In this document: positions 1 through 7,516 of the stretch, piece by piece
How positions within the stretch are numbered: the first letter of the stretch is position 1
Layout of the letters: each line of letters begins with the position of its first letter
Assembly: GCA_963780165.1 (NCBI GenBank)
Contig: CAWABB010000001.1
Location: forward strand, 1,674,001-1,738,000
From: CAWABB01 sp963780165
GTDB lineage: Bacteria > Bacteroidota > Ignavibacteria > UBA10030 > UBA6906
Length of the DNA stretch: 64,000 nucleotides
Direction: 5' to 3'
Notes under the pieces: generated by a model
Told to the model about the DNA's origin: nothing
Seen by the model: only the letters and a program-made list of their open reading frames with translations
Databases searched by the model: none
Translations under genes and position numbers: made by a program

Positions 1-1422
1 CTCGCCCGTGATGTTCGTGCCGTGGAACGGCTCCACGTGCACGTCGCCCAGAAACGGTACTCCTTCGCGAATGCTCTGCTCGAGCGCGCCCAGCTTGCCC
101 GTGAGCGCGTAGACCGCCGACTGGAACGTGGAACAGGAGACGGGCGGGTTGGTCGTGCCGTGCACGAAGTACCCCGGAGGCAGGATGGCCGGATTGATGA
201 GCCCATGCCAGTGCGCAAGAGCCGCGCCGCCCTCACGCATCATCGACACAAACGGCGCGGCGGGCTGAACGCGGGCCAGGATGCACGCAACGATGGCGTT
301 GCCTGCGGCATGCGCCATGATCGTCAGCGTATCGTACGAAGGGCGGCAATCCACCCGCATGTCCGTGCCCTGCGGCGTCTCAAACACCACCGACCCGTTC
401 ACCAGCCCCATCAGCACGATGTCGCGGTCCACGTCGACGTTCGACTTGTCGCAGCCCGAGCGGGTCGTCAGCACCCAGACGTCCGGGACGCGCACGCGGT
501 ACGCCTGGCCGGCAATGGTCACCAGGACGGAGTGTCCGTCCAGCCCGCCCCCATCGGGCGCGGGGGCGCAGACCGGCGTCGCCGGCTCGACCTGCACCGG
601 CAGTTGCCGCGCAAGGAACCCGTAGCTCATCCCGGAGCGATGGTCGAGGTATGCCGCGGCGATCCGCTGGTAGTACCGACTGCGGAACTCCAGCGATTCG
701 AGCGAGGTATGAAAGAGCATCAGCCCGGTGTCGGCCCAGGTGCGGCCACTCTCGGAAAAGTCGCGGGCGAACCGCACGAACCCGTTGCGGTGGAGGTCCA
801 GCTCACCGTTGCGCACCTCGAAATCCGACGCGTGCGGCGGCACCACGGGAGCCGCAAGCTTGGGAATCACCACCTGGCGGACGATCCTGTCGAACGGATC
901 GCCGCAGGAGAACTTGACGATCGCCCCGTTCATGGTCGCCACCGTCCAGCTGTCATCGCTCACGAAGAGCATCACCTGGACGATGTTCCAGGCCAGCTTG
1001 CGGACCACGCTGTTCAGCTTGTCCTGCAGGCTTGCCACAGTGTCGGCGGGGCACGGGCCATCCTCGATCCCGACGATCGTGGCGGTGCGGAGGTTGGTCA
1101 CGTGGTCCACCGGAAGGTCACCCGACTCCATCTCCCCTGGCGCGATGATGACGTACCGCTCGCGGACCTTCCCCTTCCTGGGGTCTTCCAGGGCGTCCTG
1201 ATACTGCACGATTGTGACGCCCGCCTCACGGAGCGCCTGCTCGAGCCGGGCGGCAAACGCGCGGACGCGCTCCGTCTGGGACGCGACGGGGAAAAAGGTT
1301 ACCCTCAGACTCGCCGCCATCTCCTCGGGCGTGAGCGGCAAATGCCGGTCCATGCCCAGGATCTTCCGCACGGCCGATTCCTGAATTGCTCGAAAGTACG
1401 ACGCCTCCAGCGGACCGCTCAT
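1..1422 (-). CDS. Uncharacterized large protein, 3' end outside the window
   Basis: An uninterrupted minus-strand frame of 474 codons runs from an ATG at 1422 to the window edge, so the C-terminus is missing. The start MSGPLEASYFRAIQ reads cleanly and codon use matches the neighbours. The ATG overlaps the TGA of the upstream SDR gene (ATGA), which indicates translational coupling in one operon. I see no signal peptide, no transmembrane segment and no motif that I can assign to a family. It contains a region rich in V, D and C around residues 300-370 (for example CDKSNVDVDRDIV). I do not recognise it and propose no function. Confidence 0.75.
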   Translation of the reverse strand, partial: MSGPLEASYFRAIQESAVRKILGMDRHLPLTPEEMAASLRVTFFPVASQTERVRAFAARLEQALREAGVTIVQYQDALEDPRKGKVRERYVIIAPGEMESGDLPVDHVTNLRTATIVGIEDGPCPADTVASLQDKLNSVVRKLAWNIVQVMLFVSDDSWTVATMNGAIVKFSCGDPFDRIVRQVVIPKLAAPVVPPHASDFEVRNGELDLHRNGFVRFARDFSESGRTWADTGLMLFHTSLESLEFRSRYYQRIAAAYLDHRSGMSYGFLARQLPVQVEPATPVCAPAPDGGGLDGHSVLVTIAGQAYRVRVPDVWVLTTRSGCDKSNVDVDRDIVLMGLVNGSVVFETPQGTDMRVDCRPSYDTLTIMAHAAGNAIVACILARVQPAAPFVSMMREGGAALAHWHGLINPAILPPGYFVHGTTNPPVSCSTFQSAVYALTGKLGALEQSIREGVPFLGDVHVEPFHGTNITGE

Positions 1423-2207
1423 GTCTTCGACTTGCTTCCTTCCAATCCGAGAATGCGAATACACCAGTCGCCCAGCTTCGCCGACACCGCGGACACTAGC
1501 ACCAGCGCCTTCGAGCTCCAGTAGGGAACCAGCACTTCAGCCGACCGACGGCGGATGCCGCGCAGCACGGCGCGCGCCACCGCTTCGCTGGAAACCTTGG
1601 CGGACACCGCCGGCACGTCCAGGTCCCCGATCATCGGCGTGTCCACGCGCCCCGGCAGAACCGTGGTGACCGCCACGCCGGTCCCGTGCAATTCCTGGCG
1701 GAGGACATCCATGAACCCGGTCAGGGCGAACTTCGTGGGGACGTAGACGATGTCGTAGGTCAGCCCCTTCTTCCCGTCCACCGAGCTGACGGCCACGATC
1801 TGCCCGGAGCGCCGCTCCAGCATATGCGGAAGGACCCGGAGGATCGGACGGACGGATCCGTAAAAGTTGAGCTCCATCGACGCCTGATAGTCGCTGATGG
1901 TTGTCTCCCATGGACGCTTCCGCACATAGACGCCCGCGTTGGCGACAAGGAGGTCGACCCGGCCGAGCCGCGCGATGGCATCATCGATCATGCGCTCGGG
2001 CCCGTCAGGGGACGTCATGTCGCCGGCAATGACGTGAGCCTTGCCGCCCTTGCCACGGATCTCCCCGGCCAGGGCTTCCAGCGCGCGTTCGTTCCGCGCC
2101 GAGAGGACGACGATCCAGCCTTCGCTGGCAAGGGCGCGTGCCGTCGCCCGCCCGATGCCGCCTGAAGCGCCGGTGACGACAGCGATGCGATCCGCCGCCC
2201 GCGTCAT
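1419..2207 (-). CDS. SDR-family oxidoreductase
   Basis: A 262-residue short-chain dehydrogenase/reductase, an NAD(P)-dependent oxidoreductase with unknown substrate. The cofactor motif TGASGGIG is at residues 12-19, the NAG motif at 90-92, and the catalytic Ser142, Tyr155 and Lys159 (YVPTK) are all present. The frame stays open upstream, but that stretch does not look like protein, so I place the start at the ATG at 2207, just before the Rossmann fold. The C-terminus (about 235-262) is hydrophobic and may be membrane-associated. It lies 37 nt after the acetyltransferase gene and overlaps the next gene by ATGA. Classical SDR fold is certain; substrate is not. Confidence 0.9.
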   Translation of the reverse strand: MTRAADRIAVVTGASGGIGRATARALASEGWIVVLSARNERALEALAGEIRGKGGKAHVIAGDMTSPDGPERMIDDAIARLGRVDLLVANAGVYVRKRPWETTISDYQASMELNFYGSVRPILRVLPHMLERRSGQIVAVSSVDGKKGLTYDIVYVPTKFALTGFMDVLRQELHGTGVAVTTVLPGRVDTPMIGDLDVPAVSAKVSSEAVARAVLRGIRRRSAEVLVPYWSSKALVLVSAVSAKLGDWCIRILGLEGSKSKT

Positions 2208-2244
2208 GTCGCCGCCCACGGCCGGCCCAATGTTCGTCCTGCAG

Positions 2245-2700
2245 TCATCGCGGGTTGCGCACCATTCCCCTGTGCTCGATCCCGTCCTCGTCGTACGGAT
2301 CTCCCACGGCCACGAACCCGTGCGCCGCATAGAACCGTTCAAGGTATCGCTGGGCCGACATGCGGAGCGGCATCCCCGGGTACGCCTCTTCCGCCCGGCG
2401 GATCGCCTCCCTCATCAACGCATGGCCGAACCCGTGCCCCCGCACGGCGGGGTCGGTGACCACCCGCCCGATGCTCGGCTCCGTATACCGGTGACCCGGA
2501 GCCACCAGCCGCAGGTACGCCACGAGTGCGCCCGCCCCATCCAGCCCGAGAAGGTGATGAGCGCGGACGTCTCGCCCGTCAATGTCGGGGTAGATGCACT
2601 TCTGCTCGACGATGAAGACCCGCTCCCTGAGGCCAAGGATCTCATACAGCTGATCGCGTGTCAGCTCATCAAACCACAGCCAGAGCCACCTCAGGCCCAT
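2245..2700 (-). CDS. GNAT N-acetyltransferase, ElaA-like
   Basis: A 151-residue GNAT acetyltransferase that would transfer acetyl from acetyl-CoA to an unknown amine. The N-terminus LYEILGLRERVFIVEQKCIY and the following DIDGRD resemble E. coli ElaA, and the acetyl-CoA loop appears as VRGHGFGHALM (about residues 87-97). Length is normal for ElaA. The ATG at 2700 has only a weak ribosome binding site. It follows the YeaQ-like gene by 35 nt and precedes the SDR by 37 nt, so it is probably co-transcribed with both. The acetylated target is not known for this family. Confidence 0.88.
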   Translation of the reverse strand: MGLRWLWLWFDELTRDQLYEILGLRERVFIVEQKCIYPDIDGRDVRAHHLLGLDGAGALVAYLRLVAPGHRYTEPSIGRVVTDPAVRGHGFGHALMREAIRRAEEAYPGMPLRMSAQRYLERFYAAHGFVAVGDPYDEDGIEHRGMVRNPR

Positions 2701-2735
2701 GGGCGGACCTGGGGGTCAGAGAGACAGGATGCCAT

Positions 2736-2990
2736 CTACGCCTTCCTGGATTTGGTGATCAGCCGATAGGCGCCCAGCAGAATGACCGCACCCACAACGG
2801 CACCGATGAACCCGGCCGTTTCGCCTTCGGCATAGAGTCCCACCAGCTGCCCCAGATACTTCGCCACGATCGCACCCGCGATACCGAGCAACGTGGTCAC
2901 AATCCAGCCGCCCGGATCCTTGCCCGGCATGACAAGCTTCGCGATGGCTCCGGCGGCAAGGCCGATAAGAACGGTGTAGATGAACGACAT
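2736..2990 (-). CDS. GlsB/YeaQ/YmgE-family small membrane protein
   Basis: An 84-residue inner-membrane protein with three hydrophobic segments (about residues 3-20, 28-46 and 58-77). The pattern, a glycine-rich first helix, then PGKDPGGW, then LLGIAGAIVA, is typical of the transglycosylase-associated/GlsB family, which is often stress-induced. Molecular function is not established for the family. A GAGGGA ribosome binding site stands about 8 nt before the ATG. It lies between two other membrane or accessory genes in the same direction (DUF4126 upstream, acetyltransferase downstream). Confidence 0.9.
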   Translation of the reverse strand: MSFIYTVLIGLAAGAIAKLVMPGKDPGGWIVTTLLGIAGAIVAKYLGQLVGLYAEGETAGFIGAVVGAVILLGAYRLITKSRKA

Positions 2991-3036
2991 AGTGTGTCCC
3001 TCGTATGTAGGGGTGGATGGTGAAGCACGAAACCCG

Positions 3037-3603
3037 TCAAACGCCTCGCAGGCGTTCGATAATCTTGCTCATCATCTTGAATGCAAAGATAACGATCGCG
3101 AGCACAAGAAGGAACGCCACAACCGGAAGTACGATTGCCAGCACCGAAAGTGTCACCGCACCGCCGGTTTCGGCAGTCGCCACCGCAGGATTGGCCAGCC
3201 CGCCCGTCGTGACGGCGGCCTTTGCCCGGGTCACTCCGCTCAGCCCTTTCACCAGGCCTGCAACGCCCCCCCCAGCGATGATGGCCAGCGTCCATTGCAT
3301 GAACGGGCTCATCCCCACCACCGTTGACGCGGTCACGATCACGCCGGCGACGACCGCCGCCGGGCCGGCAATCACGTCCAGGACGTGATCAACGGCGGGG
3401 ATCAGGTATGCAAGCACCTCGAGGGCTGTAGCCACCGCGAAGGCGATCAGCGCAGGCAACGTCCCGATCCAGGCAAAACCGGAGGCAAGCTCCAGGTGCC
3501 CGCTGTATGCGGCGATGCTCATCACGAGCAACGGAACAAAGATACGCAGCCCTGCCGCTGCGCTCAGACCGATGCCGATAAGAACACTGATCGCAGTTTC
3601 CAC
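3037..3603 (-). CDS. DUF4126-family membrane protein
   Basis: A 188-residue very hydrophobic protein with five or six predicted transmembrane helices. The opening ISVLIGIGLSAAAGLRIFVP and the PAVDHVLDVIAGPAA segment are hallmarks of the DUF4126 family, whose function is unknown. The start is GTG at 3603, chosen because GAGGAG lies 8 nt upstream and no in-frame ATG comes before the conserved N-terminus. It is 34 nt downstream of the SDR and 46 nt upstream of the GlsB-like gene, so it is part of the permease operon. Confidence 0.87.
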   Translation of the reverse strand: METAISVLIGIGLSAAAGLRIFVPLLVMSIAAYSGHLELASGFAWIGTLPALIAFAVATALEVLAYLIPAVDHVLDVIAGPAAVVAGVIVTASTVVGMSPFMQWTLAIIAGGGVAGLVKGLSGVTRAKAAVTTGGLANPAVATAETGGAVTLSVLAIVLPVVAFLLVLAIVIFAFKMMSKIIERLRGV

Positions 3604-3637
3604 GGAGTGGACTCCTCGGTGATGTGCGTGCTGGTCG

Positions 3638-4498
3638 TCATTCCACGTCGCGCCAGGCTCCGGCCTGACGCAGCAGCGCTTCGGTTGCCGCCCAGAGGTG
3701 GCGCCGCGCTTCGGGATCTCGCGCGACCGGTGATGGCTGGGCCTGCCGCCCGTCCACGAAATATGTCCCCGTCACCATGGTCAATCCAGGGTCCGAGGCA
3801 AGGTAGACGGTGGTCGCGGCTCCGTCGGTGACGGGGCGTCCCCGCACATCGGGGAACCCCACCCGGAGCAGCTTGGTTGCGATCACCCCCGGGGTCATGC
3901 TGTTGACTGACACGCCCATGCCCCGGACTCTGGCGGCGAGTTCGTTGGCGAACAGAATGTTCGCGAGCTTGGAGAGGGCGTATGCGGCGTGGCCATCGAA
4001 CGATTTTTCGCCCTGGAGATTTGCAAAATCCAGGCGGGCGCGCATGTGCGCCGCCGAACTCACACAGATGATGCGCGATGGCGCGCTGTGTGTCAGGAGC
4101 GGCAGCAGCCAGAGCGTCAGCGCAGCGTGCGCTACATGGTTGACTGCAAACGTGACTTCGTGCTTTTCGACCGTCAGCCGGCGCTCGGTCATGAAGACGC
4201 CGGCATTGTTGATCAGCACATCCAGCCGCGTCGTCGCCTCTTTCACCGCACCCGCGAGCCGGACCACGTCCGCCAGTAGCGTGAAGTCCGCGCGGAAGAA
4301 CGCCGCTCCCCGGGAGCCAAGCTTCTGCAGTTCCTTCACCAGCTCCGCGCCGCGAGCCTCGTCCCGCCCGTGCACGAGCATGCGGGCTCCCATCCGCGCC
4401 AGCTCAAGCGCGGTCTGGCGTCCAATGCCATCCGTCGCGCCGGTCACCATCACGACGCGCCCGGCGATATGTTCAGCGGCTGTAGACGGTCTGGCCAT
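3638..4498 (-). CDS. SDR-family oxidoreductase (retinol-dehydrogenase-like)
   Basis: A 286-residue short-chain dehydrogenase. TGATDGIG at residues 19-26 binds the nucleotide, NNAG follows the fourth strand, and a Ser ... YALSK catalytic set is present. The overall arrangement (VSSAAH, then a loop, then YALSK, then SMTPGVIATKL) resembles retinol dehydrogenase/WW-domain oxidoreductase-like bacterial SDRs acting on hydrophobic alcohols or carbonyls; the real substrate is unknown. The ATG at 4498 lies inside the last codons of the upstream amidohydrolase gene (26-nt overlap), so the two are translated together. Confidence 0.9.
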   Translation of the reverse strand: MARPSTAAEHIAGRVVMVTGATDGIGRQTALELARMGARMLVHGRDEARGAELVKELQKLGSRGAAFFRADFTLLADVVRLAGAVKEATTRLDVLINNAGVFMTERRLTVEKHEVTFAVNHVAHAALTLWLLPLLTHSAPSRIICVSSAAHMRARLDFANLQGEKSFDGHAAYALSKLANILFANELAARVRGMGVSVNSMTPGVIATKLLRVGFPDVRGRPVTDGAATTVYLASDPGLTMVTGTYFVDGRQAQPSPVARDPEARRHLWAATEALLRQAGAWRDVE

Positions 4499-6068
4499 CG
4501 GCAATCGTCATGTCCACGGCAATGTCGAGCAAGTCCTCCGGCAGCACGATGGTTGGATCGCGGCTCAGCACCACGAGATCCGCGATCTTTCCCGGTGTGA
4601 TGCTCCCCCTCAGGCGCTCTTCGAACGCGGCGTAGGCGCCTTCGACCGTGTAGCACTGCAGGGCCTGCTCCACCGTGAGGCGCTGCTCCGGCACCCAGCC
4701 TCCGGGCCGGGTGCCGTCCAGCGTGCGCCGCGTGACGGCAGCGTAGATGCCGCCGATCGGCTCCAGAGGGGCCACGGTCCAGTCGCTGCCGAAGCACACG
4801 TGCACGCCCGCATCGATAAACGACCGGAACGCATAGGTCGTTCTGGCCCGGTCAGCCCCGATCCGCCCCTCCGCCCACACGCCGTCATCGATGCAATGAT
4901 ACGGCTGCGCGGAGACAACCACGCCCAGCGATGCAAAGCGCGCGAAGTCGTCGGGACGCAGATGCTGTGCGTGCTCGATGCGAAACCGGCGGTCCCACGG
5001 CGGGTTGGTCCGCGCGATCTCCTCGAAGATCCGGAGGACGGCGTCATTGGCCCGGTCGCCGATCGCATGGATGGAAAGCTGCAGCCGATGGCGGTCCGCC
5101 TCGAGCGCCCACTCGCGAAGCTCGCCGGAGGTCACAACATCCATCGCCAATCCGGTGAGCGAGGGGTTGTGGCTGTACGGTTCGAAGAACCAGGCTGTGT
5201 CCGAGCCCAGCGACCCATCGGAGAACGCCTTGAGCGAGCCGAGGCTCACTCGTCCCTCTTCCGCACCCGCCGTTACGCCCCGATCGATCAGCTCGCGGTG
5301 CATCGCAATGGGCAGCCGCGAGTAGATATGCACGGTCAGCTCCCCGTCCGCCGCCATCGCCTCGAACACCGGGAGCTGCTCGGGGAGCGTGATGTCGTGA
5401 ATCGAGGTGACGCCATTCCGCGCGGCCTCGCGCAGCGCGATCCAGACAGCGTGGCGGATCGCTGCTGCAGACGGCGGCGGTACGCGGCCCGTGACGAGCG
5501 GAATGGCCGCATCCTTCAGGATACCGGTCGGCTCACCGGTTGCTGGATCACGCTCGATCACTCCCCCGTCCGGGTCAGGCGTGGAGGCGGTGATCCCGGC
5601 TGCGCGCAGCGCAGCGCTGTTGGCGAGCCCCATGTGCCCGTCAAACCGCTGCACGAAAATCGGCGTATCGGCACTGAACGGGTCCACCATCTGTCTTGCT
5701 GGCGGGCGCCGCGTCGGCCACGCTTCCTGATCCCAGTCGCCCCCCGTGATCCATGACCCACGGTGACCGACGACGTAGGCTTTGAGCGTGGCGGCAAAAT
5801 CCTCGGCAGACCTGCACGCGCGGAGGTTCACGCCCTGCAGATGCATCCCTCCCTGGACGAAGTGCGTATGCCCGTCGATGAACCCGGGGAGCATGCAACG
5901 ACCCCCGAGATCCACCACCCTCGCGCCGGGCCCACCAGCCGCGAGCGCGTCATCGGTTGTTCCGGCGAACAGGATCCGGTTGCCACGCGTCACCACCGCC
6001 TCCGCACGCGGCATCTCGCGTCGCTGCGTCAGGACCGTCCCGCGGATGTAACAGATCGATTGATTCAT
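4473..6068 (-). CDS. YtcJ-like amidohydrolase, cytosolic
   Basis: A 531-residue amidohydrolase-superfamily enzyme (Amidohydro_3/YtcJ type), predicted to hydrolyse an amide or related bond with a metal centre. Metal ligands seen: GHTHF (His67 and His69), SIHAIGD, RIEHAQH and FGSDW; the lysine of LGSLKAFSDGSLG is in the usual place. There is no signal peptide, so it should act in the cytosol. Its ATG overlaps the TGA of the APC permease gene, which suggests that the permease brings in its substrate. A paralogue with a lipoprotein signal is encoded at 10713-12362. Confidence 0.92.
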   Translation of the reverse strand: MNQSICYIRGTVLTQRREMPRAEAVVTRGNRILFAGTTDDALAAGGPGARVVDLGGRCMLPGFIDGHTHFVQGGMHLQGVNLRACRSAEDFAATLKAYVVGHRGSWITGGDWDQEAWPTRRPPARQMVDPFSADTPIFVQRFDGHMGLANSAALRAAGITASTPDPDGGVIERDPATGEPTGILKDAAIPLVTGRVPPPSAAAIRHAVWIALREAARNGVTSIHDITLPEQLPVFEAMAADGELTVHIYSRLPIAMHRELIDRGVTAGAEEGRVSLGSLKAFSDGSLGSDTAWFFEPYSHNPSLTGLAMDVVTSGELREWALEADRHRLQLSIHAIGDRANDAVLRIFEEIARTNPPWDRRFRIEHAQHLRPDDFARFASLGVVVSAQPYHCIDDGVWAEGRIGADRARTTYAFRSFIDAGVHVCFGSDWTVAPLEPIGGIYAAVTRRTLDGTRPGGWVPEQRLTVEQALQCYTVEGAYAAFEERLRGSITPGKIADLVVLSRDPTIVLPEDLLDIAVDMTIADGQTVYSR

Positions 6069-7426
6069 GGTGTTGCCGCTTCAGCCGGGCGCGCAGGCCC
6101 TGACCCGTGCTTCCGGTAATACCTGTAAATGGGAAACCCCGTGAGGATCAGCCCCAGGCAGGCAAACGCCCCGCCTGCGGGATACGCCAGGAGCGTCCCG
6201 ACCGCCACCGCTCCCTGGATCGCGAGCGAAACCGCCGCCATCGTAAGACCGAACGGAGCGCGATATGTCGGCGAGTAATCTTTCCGCCGCCTCAGGAAGA
6301 AGAGCGCACCGTAGACGAGGGCGTTCTGCAGCGCATACGAGAGCGTAAAATAGCCGAGCAGGTTCTCGATGTCGCCCAGGAGCAGCATCAGGATGGCCAG
6401 CCCTGCCTGAATCATAATAGAGTAATCCGGCGTCAGGTGCATGGGGTGCAGGTGCCCGAACACCGGGAAGAACAGACCATCCCGCGCCATGGCGTACTCC
6501 AGGCGCGGCTGGCTCATCATGCATGCACTCAAAACACCAACCATTGACGTCGCACTGGCCAGGGCAAAGACCACCCCGGCCGACCCCTCAAACCCCTGCA
6601 GATAGGCGAATGGATTCACGAATGTCCCCTTTGCCGCAATAATGTCGGCAAACGGGACGATCGCGCCGGTGGCGGCCGCGATCAGCGTATAGGACACCAT
6701 GACGAAGGCGAGCGAGCCGATGAGCGACACCGGCAGGATGCGCGCCGGGTTCTTCACCTCGCCGGCCATGTACAGGATGTTCGTGAACCCCGCATACGAC
6801 CAGAGCGTGGACGAGACCCCGGCGACAATCGTGTTCCAGAACGGCCGCTGCTCGACGTTCGCTGCCGAAACCGCAAAGGAGAGCGCCTCGGGCTTCCACG
6901 ACAGAAGCCCGAACACCACAATCAACACCAGCGGCGCAAGCTTCGCGACGGTAAGGAAGACCTGCACGTTCCCGCCACCCCTGACGCTGCGCCAGTGCAT
7001 GTACGCGACGAGTATGATCAACACCGCAGCGATCAGGCGCGCAATGGCCGGGTCCCCGAAAGCCGCCGAAAAGATCGTCAGCGCCGATATTGCGCTCAAC
7101 GCCACGATCGTCAACGTCGGTGTGTCGCTGGTCAGGAACGCCGTCCATGTGTAGAGAAAGCCCAGAAACGGCGACCCCGCACGGTGCAGATAATGGTACG
7201 CTCCCCCCTGGATCGGATACGCCGTTCCCATCTCGGCAAGGATCAGCACCTGGGGGATCCAGACCACGCCGCCGAGCAACCAGATCGCGACGCTCATGCC
7301 GGGGCTGCCGGCGATGGCCGCAATGATGGGCACGCTGATGAAAACGCCGGAACCGATTACCGTGCCGACGATGATCGACGAGGTCTGGACAAAGGAGAGC
7401 TGGCGTTCTGGTTCGGAGCCGGGCAT
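6065..7426 (-). CDS. APC-family amino acid permease
   Basis: A 453-residue inner-membrane transporter with about 12 transmembrane helices. The first helix contains SIIVGTVIGSGVFISVP, the unwound G-x-G-x-F-type substrate motif of the amino acid-polyamine-organocation family. LAEMGTAYPIQGGAYHYLHR and the GEVKNPARILP loop also fit the LAT-like branch. Substrate is probably an amino acid. I use the ATG at 7426 rather than the adjacent in-frame TTG. There is no ribosome binding site, and a promoter at 7437-7468 would start the mRNA only a few nucleotides before the ATG. It is the first gene of the operon down to position 1. Confidence 0.92.
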   Translation of the reverse strand: MPGSEPERQLSFVQTSSIIVGTVIGSGVFISVPIIAAIAGSPGMSVAIWLLGGVVWIPQVLILAEMGTAYPIQGGAYHYLHRAGSPFLGFLYTWTAFLTSDTPTLTIVALSAISALTIFSAAFGDPAIARLIAAVLIILVAYMHWRSVRGGGNVQVFLTVAKLAPLVLIVVFGLLSWKPEALSFAVSAANVEQRPFWNTIVAGVSSTLWSYAGFTNILYMAGEVKNPARILPVSLIGSLAFVMVSYTLIAAATGAIVPFADIIAAKGTFVNPFAYLQGFEGSAGVVFALASATSMVGVLSACMMSQPRLEYAMARDGLFFPVFGHLHPMHLTPDYSIMIQAGLAILMLLLGDIENLLGYFTLSYALQNALVYGALFFLRRRKDYSPTYRAPFGLTMAAVSLAIQGAVAVGTLLAYPAGGAFACLGLILTGFPIYRYYRKHGSGPARPAEAATP

Positions 7427-7436
7427 CAAAAGTCCG

Positions 7437-7468
7437 CAAAAGGTACCACAAACGGCCTAGACATTCAA
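7437..7468 (-). promoter_or_regulatory. Bacteroidota-type promoter for the permease operon
   Basis: On the minus strand TTG (7468-7466), 20 nt, then TACCTTTTG (7445-7437), matching the TAnnTTTG -7 element. The predicted transcript would begin about 5 nt before the ATG at 7426, so the mRNA is close to leaderless. Called by pattern only. Confidence 0.6.
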
Positions 7469-7516
7469 TGCTGACCGCGTGCGGCCATATGATTCTCACG
7501 TGTCGACCGACAGGCG

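Noticed and set aside
22..1524. 500-codon open frame on the plus strand
   Set aside because: It is the reverse of the minus-strand uncharacterized gene; the protein is rich in Arg, His and Asp, typical of a shadow frame in GC-rich DNA.
3810..5756. 648-codon plus-strand frame
   Set aside because: Covers the SDR and amidohydrolase genes on the other strand; no known motif and biased composition.
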